Assembly: GCF_000406945.1 (NCBI RefSeq)
Contig: NZ_KE136354.1
Span: forward strand, 1,511,207 to 1,575,206
Origin: Enterococcus dispar ATCC 51266
Lineage (GTDB): Bacteria; Bacillota; Bacilli; Lactobacillales; Enterococcaceae
Length of the DNA stretch: 64,000 nucleotides
Direction: 5' to 3'
The notes under the pieces were generated by a model, which saw only the letters and a program-made list of their open reading frames with translations, searched no databases and was not told the DNA's origin. A program made the position numbers and the translations under genes. How positions within the stretch are numbered: the first letter of the stretch is position 1; every line of letters begins with the position of its first letter. Of this stretch, positions 24,892-35,411 are shown piece after piece.

Positions 24892-25905
24892 TTATTTTTG
24901 CAACTCGACTGCTGTTGTCGTTTCACCACGGATTAAACGACAATCTAAAATTTTATTCTCGCCAGCTTTATCACCGGCAATTAAAGCCAAAAGCTCTATC
25001 ACTGCTTCTTTTCCTTGTGTTCTAATCGGGTTTTGAACAGTAGTTACTCGCGGCTTGAAATAGCGTAATAACTCGATATCATCAAAACCAATTACACTAA
25101 AATCAGTAGGAACTTGCAGATTGTTTGCTTCCACAGCTTTAATGACACCAATTGCACTTAAATCATTACCGGCAATCCATGCTGTCGGCCAGTCCTTTTT
25201 GTCGGTTGTCTTTAAATAGTGATCGATATTTTCAAAACTCGCTTTTTCTTCAAATAATCCAGGGATAATCCAAGTATCATTTACAGTTAGCTCGGCGGCG
25301 CGCATCGCTTGAACATAACCTAAGTAACGCTCATCACTGTCATAAACGCCAGGATGTCCCGGCAAAAAACCGATTTTTTGATGTCCTTTTGCAATCAACT
25401 CTTTTGTAGCGAGTCTTCCTGCTTTACGAGAAGCAAAAACAATACTGCTGATACTACGATCATTGATTTGTCGATCCATAAATACAGCATTAATTCTTTC
25501 TGATTGAATTGTACTGAGCGCCTCATCATCAATTAAATCTTCAAAACCGATAAAACCATCCACCATATTCCCTAATAGATGTGAAGTTAAAACTTGTTTA
25601 TCAGAAGAGATAATGACATTCACCCCGTAGTGATGTTTTTCTGCTTCTTTTACAATTGCTTCTATTAAAGTGCTAAAGTAAGGACCAATAATGGTATGCG
25701 TATAAAAACCAATCATTTTTGTGCGCTTTGCTTTCAAATTTTTCCCCATCAAATTGGGGGTATAATGAAGTTTTTTTGCTGCTGCAATAACTTTTTCTTT
25801 TGTCTTTGGTTTCACCACGTCAACGTCGTTTAACGCTTTTGAAACAGTTGCAATAGAAACGTTAGCTTCTTTTGCGACTTCCCGAATTGTGACCCTCTCT
25901 TTCAT
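24892..25905 (-). CDS. LacI-family transcriptional regulator
   Basis: About 337 residues: N-terminal LacI helix-turn-helix and hinge (TIREVAKEANVSIATVSKALNDVDVVKPKTKEKVIAAAKKL), then a periplasmic-binding-protein-like effector domain (~60-330) with the usual VIGFDDIELLRYFKPRVTTVQNP. ATG 25905 is preferred over TTG 25917 because GGGAGGAG lies directly upstream. Two palindromes with central CG (25916-25935 and around 25989) sit in front of the gene, so it probably represses itself and the ABC operon until a sugar inducer binds. Confidence 0.9.
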   Translation of the reverse strand: MKERVTIREVAKEANVSIATVSKALNDVDVVKPKTKEKVIAAAKKLHYTPNLMGKNLKAKRTKMIGFYTHTIIGPYFSTLIEAIVKEAEKHHYGVNVIISSDKQVLTSHLLGNMVDGFIGFEDLIDDEALSTIQSERINAVFMDRQINDRSISSIVFASRKAGRLATKELIAKGHQKIGFLPGHPGVYDSDERYLGYVQAMRAAELTVNDTWIIPGLFEEKASFENIDHYLKTTDKKDWPTAWIAGNDLSAIGVIKAVEANNLQVPTDFSVIGFDDIELLRYFKPRVTTVQNPIRTQGKEAVIELLALIAGDKAGENKILDCRLIRGETTTAVELQK

Positions 25906-25915
25906 AACTCCTCCC

Positions 25916-25998
25916 AAATAAAAACGTTTTTATTTTATTTAAATAAAAAAGAATGTGTTACTTTTTACATTCATATCATAAATAAAAACGTTTTCAAA
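25916..25998. promoter_or_regulatory. LacI-type operators before the ABC operon
   Basis: AAATAAAAACGTTTTTATTT (25916-25935) is a perfect 20-bp palindrome. A second box, AATAAAAACGTTTTCA, has its centre at 25989-25990. The centres are 64 bp apart, about six helical turns, which would allow looping. The first overlaps the start region of the LacI gene. CcpA could bind the same boxes. Confidence 0.7.
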
Positions 25999-26055
25999 AA
26001 CAATAGTTTACAGTCGAGTTGGTTTTCGTTTCAACTTTTGGAAAAAAATGTCAAA

Positions 26056-26072
26056 ATGGTACCTGTTGTACC
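26056..26072. repeat. Inverted repeat TGGTAC-N5-GTACCA
   Basis: TGGTACCTGTTGTACCA lies between the GH3 stop and the LacI-type operators. A near-identical repeat with a different loop sits at 29807-29823, upstream of GH1. No T-run follows this copy, so it is not a terminator. It could be a binding site of the RpiR regulator. Confidence 0.5.
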
Positions 26073-26131
26073 ACTGATAGGTTTAAAGTTATGAAATAAA
26101 TCTTAGACAAAGCGTTACTTTTAAAACAGAT

Positions 26132-28252
26132 TTAAAGCAGTTGCAACTGTACCTTGTCCACAATTTCAGTTGCACTAGTGGCTAAAAACAGCTGAATTTC
26201 ACCTGGATCTGAATATCTTTTTAAGTTTTCATGAACGTAAGCAAAATCTTTAGGTGAAAGAACAAATGAAATTGTTTTTGACTCTCCTGCTTCAAGATAG
26301 ACTTGTTTCCACTTTAATAATTCGATTTTAGGACGAATCATTTCAGTCACTTCATCTTGAAAATAAACTTGTGGCAAGGCAAAACCAGGAATTTGCGAGT
26401 CATTGCCAACGGTAAAACGAAGTGTTGCTTTTTCTCCTTTTGCAAGACTACTTTGTGATAAAGAAAAATCGCTAAAGGTAAAACGACTATAAGATAAACC
26501 ATGACCAAAAGCATATAACGGTCCATTTTCCTCATCCAAGTAGCGCGAAATATATTTCTCTTGACCATTGTCTTTAGTTTTGGGACGTCCTGTCGACATC
26601 TCCTGATAAGAATATGGTAGTTGACCGACACTGCGGGGAAAACTCATTGGTAAATGCCCACTGAAGTTTTCCTCTCCGCTTAATAGCGCAGCTAATGCAG
26701 AACCCATCTCACTGCCTAAAAACCAGCCTGAAATAATTGCTGCTGTTTTTGCTGCTTCTTGTGTTAAAACAAGTGGTCGTCCACTAAATGTAATTAAAAT
26801 CGTAGCCGGATTATTTTGGGCGGCCACAGCCACTAATTTTTGTTCAACCCCAGACAATTCCAAATTTGCACGACTAGCCGCTTCTCCAGCCTCATCACTG
26901 GTTTCACCAACAGCTAAAAGTACTTTATCAGCTTCTTTTACAGCCGTTATAACTGTTTGCCAATCTTTTTGATTATCGTCAATTTCCATCACTACAATTT
27001 GAGGAAATTTAGCTGTCAGTCCGTCTGCAAGACTGACAGCTTTTTGTCTATCCCCAATCCATGACCAAGCTCCCAAAACATCTTGGGTCGTTCCCTTGGT
27101 CCCAATTAATAAAATTTTCTCTGATTTTTTAAGAGGTAAGGCTCCTTCATTTTTTAAAAGAACTGCCGAACGAAGAGCTGCTTTATAGGCTAATTTTCTT
27201 AATTTGGTTTTATCAACCTGCGTTTTTAAACCACGATACGGATTTTCAAACAAGCCTAAATCATTTTTTAAATTTAATACCCGTAATACAGCTTCATCTA
27301 GTTGTTCTGTAAGATTTTCAGCGAGAATGATTTCAGCTAGCTCTTGCAAGTAGCAATCGGTCATCATATCAATATCAATCCCCGCTGTGAAAGCTTTGTA
27401 ACTTGCTTGATGGGGGTTTTCAGCTACACGATGCTGCATTAATTCCCCAATTGCTGCCCAGTCTGAAATAAGAACCCCTTTAAAACCTAATTCATGCCGC
27501 AAAACATTTTGAATGAGCTTTTTATTGGCAGTAACAGGAATGCCTTTGAAACTATTAAAAGACGTCATCACCATTTTGACGCCACTAGCTATCGCACCTT
27601 CAAAAGCAGGTAAATAATTTTGATACATTTCAACATCCGAGATATCCACAGTATTGTAATCGCGACCGCCTTCAGCGGATCCATAACCAATAAAATGTTT
27701 CACACAAGCGGCAATATGATTTTCTTCAGTAGCAAGATTATCCCCTTGATAGCCCCGAACATAACTTTCTGTTAGCACTTTAGAAAGTCTAGGGTCTTCT
27801 CCATTACTTTCTAAAACTCGGCCCCAACGCGGATCTTTAACATAATCTGCCATAGGTGAAAAAGTTACGTGAACCCCTTCTGTCGCTGCTTCAGCACCTG
27901 TAGCAGCAGCTACTTTTTCAATCATAGCCGCATCAAAACTAGCTGCTAAAGCCAGTGGAATCGGAAAGATTGTTTCATAGCCATGAATAACATCTGCCAT
28001 AAAAATTAACGGAATCTTATGACGACTATTTGCCAAATAATCTCTTTGAATTTTTTTGACCTCATCGCTACGGTGGGTCCCTAAAACAGAGCCAATCTGA
28101 TAAAGCTGCTCGTTATTCATTGACCACTGTGACATTGGACCCGTGATTTCTCCTGGATTACCAAAAAAATCAGGTGTGACTTGAACCAACTGTCCCACTT
28201 TTTCTGCCAAAGTTAAATCAGCTAAAATTGCTTTAAGCTTTGTTTTTTCCAT
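26132..28252 (-). CDS. GH3 beta-glucosidase, intracellular
   Basis: A 706-residue glycoside hydrolase family 3 enzyme. The N-terminal barrel has KHFIGYG (~185-191) and the catalytic nucleophile Asp264 in GVLISDWAAIGEL. The middle alpha/beta sandwich has VAVGETSDEAGEAASRANLELSG with the likely acid/base region, and a C-terminal fibronectin type III-like domain follows (PGFALPQVYFQDEV...). There is no signal peptide, so it works in the cytoplasm on unphosphorylated beta-glucosides, releasing glucose. The gene is 16 bp downstream of the GH1 gene, in one operon. Confidence 0.92.
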   Translation of the reverse strand: MEKTKLKAILADLTLAEKVGQLVQVTPDFFGNPGEITGPMSQWSMNNEQLYQIGSVLGTHRSDEVKKIQRDYLANSRHKIPLIFMADVIHGYETIFPIPLALAASFDAAMIEKVAAATGAEAATEGVHVTFSPMADYVKDPRWGRVLESNGEDPRLSKVLTESYVRGYQGDNLATEENHIAACVKHFIGYGSAEGGRDYNTVDISDVEMYQNYLPAFEGAIASGVKMVMTSFNSFKGIPVTANKKLIQNVLRHELGFKGVLISDWAAIGELMQHRVAENPHQASYKAFTAGIDIDMMTDCYLQELAEIILAENLTEQLDEAVLRVLNLKNDLGLFENPYRGLKTQVDKTKLRKLAYKAALRSAVLLKNEGALPLKKSEKILLIGTKGTTQDVLGAWSWIGDRQKAVSLADGLTAKFPQIVVMEIDDNQKDWQTVITAVKEADKVLLAVGETSDEAGEAASRANLELSGVEQKLVAVAAQNNPATILITFSGRPLVLTQEAAKTAAIISGWFLGSEMGSALAALLSGEENFSGHLPMSFPRSVGQLPYSYQEMSTGRPKTKDNGQEKYISRYLDEENGPLYAFGHGLSYSRFTFSDFSLSQSSLAKGEKATLRFTVGNDSQIPGFALPQVYFQDEVTEMIRPKIELLKWKQVYLEAGESKTISFVLSPKDFAYVHENLKRYSDPGEIQLFLATSATEIVDKVQLQLL

Positions 28253-28268
28253 ACTTGCTCCTCTTAAA

Positions 28269-29699
<1,431 letters not shown>

Positions 29700-29724
29700 T
29701 CACCTCATTTTCTTAATTACGTTT

Positions 29725-29753
29725 AGTATAATTGGCAGCGTTTTATTCCTCAA
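29725..29753 (-). promoter_or_regulatory. Promoter of the GH1-GH3 operon with half-palindromic box
   Basis: TTGAGG (29748-29753), 17-bp spacer and TATACT (29725-29730) on the minus strand. The spacer contains AATAAAACGCTGCC, whose left half equals that of the LacI-type palindromes at 25916-25998, so the same regulator or CcpA may bind. Confidence 0.65.
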
Positions 29754-29790
29754 TAAACTTTAGGAACTCTGGCATCAGAATCAGTAAAAA

Positions 29791-29836
29791 GAAAAAAACA
29801 CCATCCTGGTACCGCTTGTACCACATGGTGTTTTTG
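29791..29836. terminator. Bidirectional terminator after the RpiR regulator
   Basis: AACACCAT and ATGGTGTT arms with A and T runs on both sides enclose an inner TGGTAC/GTACCA stem (29807-29823). It ends transcription of the regulator gene before the GH1 promoter. The inner 17-bp inverted repeat also recurs at 26056-26072. Confidence 0.75.
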
Positions 29837-29841
29837 GTAAC

Positions 29842-30585
29842 TTATTTTTGATGTAATTCATCCTCTTGCCTTTGTAAACGTTCTGCCAACTGCTCAATCA
29901 AGAAGATACAAGGGATCTGGCTCGTTAAATCTTCATGTTTTTTTACTCGCCTTACATCGACATGATAATCCAAAACATAATCTGACATCCGCCCCAGAGT
30001 AGAGTTGATATCCGAAGTAATAGCAATTGTTAAAAAATCATCTTTATTGCGAAAACCATTGGCCACTTCTACGACTTCATTTGTCATTCCTGAAACAGAT
30101 AGTGTTACTAAAATATTATCACTGGTATTTTGTAATTTGGACATAATAGGATAAGTAGGGTCAATTAAAGGATAGCTATTATATCCAATGGATGCAAAGC
30201 GTCGTGCAGCATATTCACAAATTGATCCAGAAGCACCAATTCCAAAAAAGATAATATTTTCACAGTATTGGATTTTCTCTACGATTTGATTTAACTTACT
30301 TTGGATATCTCGTGGAAAACGTTCACGACTTAAAATAGTCAATGCCTCTTCAAAGCCTTCACTTTTAGCTGCTTGCACACTAAATTGGCTACGAAATTCG
30401 GTAAAACTCTCATAGCCTAGTTTTCGAATTAACCGCATAACAGAAGACGCTGAAGTATGGGATTCCTGTGCAATATCTCGGACTCGCATATAAGGAATTT
30501 TATCAGCATTGCTACTCATATAATGGTAAATTGCCTGATCTGTATCAGATAGTACGTTAAAATCAATGTTGCCAAAAAAACTCAT
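29842..30585 (-). CDS. RpiR-family transcriptional regulator
   Basis: A 247-residue protein: N-terminal RpiR helix-turn-helix (~1-77, with IPYMRVRDIAQESHTSASSVMRLIRKLGYESFTEF) and a SIS sugar-phosphate-binding domain (~105-235) with NIIFFGIGASGSICEYAARRF and DNILVTLSVSGMTNEVVEVAN. The family senses sugar phosphates and controls sugar genes. It is followed by a terminator and then the GH1-GH3 operon, so it probably senses a phosphorylated product of the cluster, for instance the substrate of GH1. ATG at 30585 follows AGGAGG. Confidence 0.9.
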   Translation of the reverse strand: MSFFGNIDFNVLSDTDQAIYHYMSSNADKIPYMRVRDIAQESHTSASSVMRLIRKLGYESFTEFRSQFSVQAAKSEGFEEALTILSRERFPRDIQSKLNQIVEKIQYCENIIFFGIGASGSICEYAARRFASIGYNSYPLIDPTYPIMSKLQNTSDNILVTLSVSGMTNEVVEVANGFRNKDDFLTIAITSDINSTLGRMSDYVLDYHVDVRRVKKHEDLTSQIPCIFLIEQLAERLQRQEDELHQK

Positions 30586-30789
30586 CTTTTATCCTCCTAG
30601 AGCGGCCGACTTTTTGAGCACGCTTTCTTGACTATTCTACCTAAAAAAAGAAAAATCACCAATAGAAAAAAGATTACCGCTAAAATTACTCAGCTTATTT
30701 CTCAGAAAAGCTAGTGGATAAATCACTGGCTTATAAAGAAGTTGTAAGTATAAATTACATTATTTTGGTTAAAATAAAATTTTCTACTC

Positions 30790-30832
30790 CACCAAAGAGC
30801 ACAACAGCCTTAGCAGATTGTGCTCTTTAGGA
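30790..30832 (-). terminator. Stem-loop after the ABC exporter operon
   Basis: AAAGAGCACAA (30794-30804) and TTGTGCTCTTT (30818-30828) form an 11-bp perfect stem just downstream of the stop at 30843. The T-run after the stem on the minus strand is only three, so termination may be weak. Confidence 0.55.
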
Positions 30833-30842
30833 GTAATTATAA

Positions 30843-32642
30843 TTAACTTGCAAACTGACTATTATAAAGATTGACGTAAAAATCGCCTTTTTTCATTAGA
30901 CTAGCGTGACTACCTTGCTCGATAATAGCACCATCTTTCATCACCAAAATCAAATCTGCATTTTTGATAGTTGATAGGCGGTGGGCAATCACAAAACTCG
31001 TACGCTCAGCCGTTAAACGGTCCATTGCCTGTTGAATCATTTCTTCGGTACGGGTATCGACGCTTGAAGTTGCCTCGTCCAAAATCAACAGTTGCGGATT
31101 GGCAAGAATTGCGCGCGCAATCGTCAAAAGCTGTTGTTGTCCTTGAGAGATTTGACTGCCATCGGTTGAAATTATCGTGTCATAGCCTTTTGGCAATGTC
31201 AAAATAAAGTGGTGACATTGCGCTGCTTTTGCCGCAGCAATAATTTCAGTGCGACTGGCATTTGGTTGTCCATAAGCAATATTAGCTGCCACCGTTCCTT
31301 CAAAGAGCCATGTGTCTTGTAAGACCATACCAAATTTTTGACGAATCTCCCCCCTTGCAAAATGACGAATATTTTTACCGTCAACTTCAATTTGTCCTTT
31401 ACTTAATTCGTAAAAACGCATCAATAAATTAATCATGGTCGTTTTACCCGCACCAGTTGGTCCTACAATAGCTACCATTTGCTTTGGTTTTACAGTGAAA
31501 TTGACATCTTTCATTAACAATTGGTCTTTTTCATAACCAAAAGAAACGTGTTTGAAACTTACTTTTCCACGTATTTGGGATGGTAAGGTAGCATTTAGTT
31601 CATTTTCCTTTTCGCAAGGTAAATCAAGAATTTCAAAGATTCGCTCCAAAGCGGCAAAGGCACTTTGCAAACTGTTGATTACATAGGATACTTGTGTAAT
31701 CGGTTCTGATACTTGATTTACATATTGTAAATAAGCTTGAACTAAACCGATTGATAACTGACCGTTAATAACCATTAGCCCACCGACAACTGCACTAATC
31801 ACAAAGCCAAGCTGGTTAATTAGTCGAATCAAGGGATTAATAGCAAAACTGACAAATTGAGCTTTTTTAAAAGCCTGAAATTGGGCTTCATTCAATTTGT
31901 CTAAGTCTGATTCTATTTGCTGCTGGCGGTTATATGCTTTAATAACCAAATTCCCTGAATATGTTTCCTCGGCCTTTGTTCCAACGTAACCTAAAGCTGC
32001 CTGATTTTCCGAAAAATAATCTTGATTTTTCTGAGCTAAGAAATTCGTTAGCGCTAAACTCAGCAACAAAATGATCACGATACCAAAGGTCAGTAACGGA
32101 CTAAGATAAATCATTAACCCCACCCCGATGATAATAGATAAGATTGCTGAAATCATCTGCATCAGTCCTACTTGTAAAACTTCAGATACTTTATCCAAAT
32201 CAAGAGTTGTCCGTGTCAATATGTCACCTGTTTTATACTGGTCAAAAAATTTGATCGGTAAATGATTCATCTTTTGTGTCAATTGTTTTCGTAAGCGTAA
32301 TGTTAATGTTTCTGCTACGCTTGCCATGGTGTATTCTTGCAAAAGCGAGAATAGCGCAATACCCCCCCATGCCAAAAATAATAATAAGACTGGCTGCCAC
32401 AATACCCGTCTTAAGTTGGCTGTTGTTATTTCACCCGCACGTAATAAAGCAACAATGGTATCTAGCCCCCAGCCTAAAATTAAAGGTGTAATTGCCATTA
32501 ATGTTGCAAAGAAAATGGCAGAAATAACAATCACTACAAAACGGCGCTTTTGCTCTAATAATAAACGAAATAGCCGCTGACCCGTTTTTTTGAAATCTTG
32601 TGGCATTTCGCGATTCTTTAACTCAACCTGCTTTGTGCTCAT
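30843..32642 (-). CDS. Heterodimeric ABC exporter, subunit with consensus ATPase site
   Basis: About 599 residues: six-helix type IV exporter domain (~20-320) then ATPase domain with Walker A IVGPTGAGKTT and Walker B LLILDEATSSVDTRTE including the catalytic Glu. Its signature is ISQGQQQ instead of LSGGQ, the usual distribution for heterodimers, where the partner gives the good signature. Enterococcal pairs of this kind (EfrAB, EfrCD, EfrEF, LmrCD-like) export drugs and dyes. ATG 32642 is chosen for GGAGG upstream; it overlaps the partner gene by 20 bp. A MerR regulator is divergent, as described for the chlorhexidine-responsive EfrEF-ChlR system, but orthology is not proved. Confidence 0.88.
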   Translation of the reverse strand: MSTKQVELKNREMPQDFKKTGQRLFRLLLEQKRRFVVIVISAIFFATLMAITPLILGWGLDTIVALLRAGEITTANLRRVLWQPVLLLFLAWGGIALFSLLQEYTMASVAETLTLRLRKQLTQKMNHLPIKFFDQYKTGDILTRTTLDLDKVSEVLQVGLMQMISAILSIIIGVGLMIYLSPLLTFGIVIILLLSLALTNFLAQKNQDYFSENQAALGYVGTKAEETYSGNLVIKAYNRQQQIESDLDKLNEAQFQAFKKAQFVSFAINPLIRLINQLGFVISAVVGGLMVINGQLSIGLVQAYLQYVNQVSEPITQVSYVINSLQSAFAALERIFEILDLPCEKENELNATLPSQIRGKVSFKHVSFGYEKDQLLMKDVNFTVKPKQMVAIVGPTGAGKTTMINLLMRFYELSKGQIEVDGKNIRHFARGEIRQKFGMVLQDTWLFEGTVAANIAYGQPNASRTEIIAAAKAAQCHHFILTLPKGYDTIISTDGSQISQGQQQLLTIARAILANPQLLILDEATSSVDTRTEEMIQQAMDRLTAERTSFVIAHRLSTIKNADLILVMKDGAIIEQGSHASLMKKGDFYVNLYNSQFAS

Positions 32643-34362
32643 GTTTTTCCTCCATTCCTTGGGACTTGGCAAATTCTTGATAAACGCTGCAAGTTGTAAT
32701 TAACGTCTCATGAGTACCTTGACCCACAATTTTTCCTTCATCTAATACGATAATTTGGTCCGCATCCTTAATAGTCGAAAGGCGTTGTGCTACGATCACA
32801 ATTGCTGCATCTTTTAAATACGTTTTTAAAGCTTGACGTAATTTAGCATCGGTTTGATAATCCAGCGCTGAAAAACTGTCATCAAAGAAATATACTGCTG
32901 CTGGTTTAATCAATGCCCGTGCAATACTTAGGCGTTGTTTTTGTCCACCAGAAAAATTGTTTCCTTTTTGAGCAATTGGGGCCTCATACTTTTGTGGTAA
33001 AGAAGTGATAAAGTCAGCGGCTTGGGCAACTTCAGCGGCTTTAGCCACTTGCTCTTTTGTTGCCGCAGGATTTCCAAAAAGGAAATTATCGAAAATCGTA
33101 CCACTAAATAGGAAAGCTTTTTGTGGCACATAACTGATTTTTTGTCGCAATGCTTCTTGCGTGACGTTTTTAATCGGCACCCCACCAAAGAGGATTTCAC
33201 CTTCAGCCGTATCTTTAAAGCGCAATAGTGCTTTTGCAATTGTACTTTTACCAGAGCCTGTTCCACCAACAATTGCCGTCACACCTTTAAAAATATCAAA
33301 GGTAATATCAGATAAGACCGGCTCTTGTGCACCACTATATGTGAAATCAACCTGTTTAAAAGAAACAATCGGTTTATTATCTGCCAGCACAAATTCGGCT
33401 ATATCACCATCCACAATTTCTTCATTTGCCGCTAAAACTGCACCAATCCGCTCTAACGAAGCGAGTGCTTTTGGTATCATCACAATTACCATTGCAGCCA
33501 TAGTCAAAAACCATAAACTTAAAACAGTATATTCACTAATTGCAGTTAAACTGCCGATTGGCACCATACCTTGCATCACAAAAACACCACCAAAGGCTAA
33601 AACAGCTGTCATACCTAAACCCATCACTAAATTTACCGTTGGATTTAACACTGCAAAAAGTTTATTGACCGCAATCATAACTTCTGCATAACTGCTAAAA
33701 GTTTGATCCGTTCTTTTTTTCTCATCATTTGTTTTGTCAAACGCACGAATCACCCGAACACCGGTATAAAATTCCCGCAAAATCTGCATCATTTTATCCA
33801 TTCGTTGCTGCATCACATCTGCTAAAGGAATAGCTTTTTTAATAACCAGCAGTGCTACAAGTGAAAATAAAGTGATCGAAGCAATGGGAATCCAAATAAA
33901 CTGCCATGAAATCATCCCTGTCAAAACAATTGACGCCAAACAAATAAGGGGTGCTGGCACAATCATTTGAAAAACCATCATCAAAATTTGTTGAATATTG
34001 GTAATATCACTTGTGGTTCTGGCCAAAAGTGTTGGCGTCCCAAATGCATCCAAATCTGCTAAGGATAATTTCTGGGTTTTAGCTACTAATTTTTTTCTCA
34101 AAAAATAACCAAATCGACCAGCTAAAATAGCAGAGTAATAACTCGCGGCAATCGCAACTACGCCTGTGATAAGGGCAATCGCTAACATCAACAGCCCGTT
34201 TTTCCAAATTGCTCCTTGGTTTTGTGTCAAAATACCTTCATCAATAATTTCAGCGACATAATAAGGAATCAACAATGTTCCAACTGCTTGTGCTACCATT
34301 AAAATGAAGGTGACAAAGAACATCTTGTGATACTCTTTAAAAAAGATTTTAAATAATTTCAT
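32623..34362 (-). CDS. Heterodimeric ABC exporter, subunit with degenerate ATPase site
   Basis: A 579-residue half-transporter with an N-terminal six-helix domain and an ATPase with Walker A IVGGTGSGKST, consensus signature FSGGQKQRLS, but Walker B VYFFDDSFSALD, where Asp replaces the catalytic Glu. This marks the degenerate site of heterodimeric exporters. It pairs with the protein of 30843-32642. It is the first gene of the operon, downstream of a MerR-type promoter with a 19-bp spacer, so expression should rise on exposure to a ligand sensed by the divergent regulator. Confidence 0.88.
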   Translation of the reverse strand: MKLFKIFFKEYHKMFFVTFILMVAQAVGTLLIPYYVAEIIDEGILTQNQGAIWKNGLLMLAIALITGVVAIAASYYSAILAGRFGYFLRKKLVAKTQKLSLADLDAFGTPTLLARTTSDITNIQQILMMVFQMIVPAPLICLASIVLTGMISWQFIWIPIASITLFSLVALLVIKKAIPLADVMQQRMDKMMQILREFYTGVRVIRAFDKTNDEKKRTDQTFSSYAEVMIAVNKLFAVLNPTVNLVMGLGMTAVLAFGGVFVMQGMVPIGSLTAISEYTVLSLWFLTMAAMVIVMIPKALASLERIGAVLAANEEIVDGDIAEFVLADNKPIVSFKQVDFTYSGAQEPVLSDITFDIFKGVTAIVGGTGSGKSTIAKALLRFKDTAEGEILFGGVPIKNVTQEALRQKISYVPQKAFLFSGTIFDNFLFGNPAATKEQVAKAAEVAQAADFITSLPQKYEAPIAQKGNNFSGGQKQRLSIARALIKPAAVYFFDDSFSALDYQTDAKLRQALKTYLKDAAIVIVAQRLSTIKDADQIIVLDEGKIVGQGTHETLITTCSVYQEFAKSQGMEEKHEHKAG

Positions 34363-34387
34363 CTTTTTTCCCTCCTTCTCCTATGGT

Positions 34388-34418
34388 AGGATAAACTGTA
34401 ACGTAACGTTACAGTCAA
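34388..34418 (-). promoter_or_regulatory. MerR-type promoter and operator of the ABC exporter
   Basis: TTGACT (34413-34418) and TATCCT (34388-34393) on the minus strand are 19 bp apart, the over-long spacer typical of MerR-activated promoters. The spacer is filled by a perfect palindrome with arms ACTGTAACGT and ACGTTACAGT around one central A (34395-34415). Confidence 0.85.
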
Positions 34419-34438
34419 GACGGAAAGGAAACTTTTTG

Positions 34439-35272
34439 ATGAAAAAATATTTAACCGTAAGTGAAATGGCAAATTATGCCGGCATCAGCCGCCGAACGTT
34501 AATTTATTATGATCAAATAAATCTCTTCAAGCCTGCAAAAATTGGCGCAAACGGCTATCGCTATTACGGCATTGAACAGTATTTTGAACTGGACGTTATC
34601 TTACTTTTGAAAAATCTTGACGTTTCACTTGATGAAATTGATACTTTTTTGAAAAATAGAAACGTTACTGCTGTTTTAGCTGGTTTCAAACGCCAAAAAG
34701 AAAAAGTCGACGAAGAGATAAATAAACTTAAACGCATTCGTAATTCCCTTGATAGTTATATTACACGCTACACTACCTTAGAAAATTTCGATTTAAAATC
34801 AATCACATATACCTACAGAGAAGCTGAGTATTTTGTAATCTCAGATATTATCGAAAACTTTGATGACATTGATGCTCTGCAAGTCTATGGGCGTTTTTAT
34901 AATTCTGTTGACAGCAGCGATCTTTTTAGTGGCTATCCGATTGGTTTTTTAGTAGACGGTGCGGCGTTTTATGAAGAAAATTTTCATGCTGCGCCTTATC
35001 GTGCCTTAGTTAAAATTCCACCTGAACGCTTAGCCCATTACGAGAAACAACGTATCATACAACGACCAGCCGGTTATTATGTTTCTGGTTTTATGAAAGA
35101 TGAAATTCATTATATTAATATTTTTAACAATCGCTTTCGTAATTACTTAAAAGATAATCATTTGGTTTTAAATGGCGATATTTGGGAATTGCTTTGGCAA
35201 GATGAAGCGGCCTCAGAAAATCCTGAAGATCAGATTTTTGAAGTCTTAATTCCCGTTAAACCAGCTAATTAA
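34439..35272 (+). CDS. MerR-family regulator of the ABC exporter
   Basis: About 277 residues. Residues 1-70 are a MerR DNA-binding domain (YLTVSEMANYAGISRRTLIYYDQINLFKPAKIGANGYRYYG), followed by a coiled coil (FKRQKEKVDEEINKLKRIRNSL) and a large GyrI-like/BmrR-type ligand-binding domain (from ~115). Multidrug-sensing regulators such as BmrR share this build. It is divergent from the exporter operon and the palindrome between them is its probable site. ATG 34439 is chosen; the TTG just before it adds only one residue. Confidence 0.88.
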   Translation: MKKYLTVSEMANYAGISRRTLIYYDQINLFKPAKIGANGYRYYGIEQYFELDVILLLKNLDVSLDEIDTFLKNRNVTAVLAGFKRQKEKVDEEINKLKRIRNSLDSYITRYTTLENFDLKSITYTYREAEYFVISDIIENFDDIDALQVYGRFYNSVDSSDLFSGYPIGFLVDGAAFYEENFHAAPYRALVKIPPERLAHYEKQRIIQRPAGYYVSGFMKDEIHYINIFNNRFRNYLKDNHLVLNGDIWELLWQDEAASENPEDQIFEVLIPVKPAN

Positions 35273-35311
35273 GCATATCCAAGCAAATAAACCGATATTC
35301 ACTGCCAAAAT

Positions 35312-35350
35312 AAAACCTCGTTAAAATCAGCTGATTCTAACGAGGTTTTT
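35312..35350 (+). terminator. Terminator of the MerR regulator gene
   Basis: AAAACCTCGTTA (35312-35323) and TAACGAGGTTTT (35338-35349) form a 12-bp perfect stem followed by T. Confidence 0.8.
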
Positions 35351-35364
35351 GGTCATTTAAAAAG

Positions 35365-35397
35365 AAAAAACTTCAGACCAAATTGATCTGAAGTTTA
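35365..35397 (-). terminator. Terminator of fba
   Basis: AAACTTCAGA (35368-35377) and TCTGAAGTTT (35387-35396) pair and run into a T-stretch on the minus strand. Confidence 0.8.
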
Positions 35398-35411
35398 AAA
35401 GTTTAATGTAA

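Noticed and set aside
29791-29836. T-box riboswitch (TGGTACCGC motif)
   Set aside because: The motif is inside a short symmetric terminator and no long leader or downstream plus-strand gene is present.
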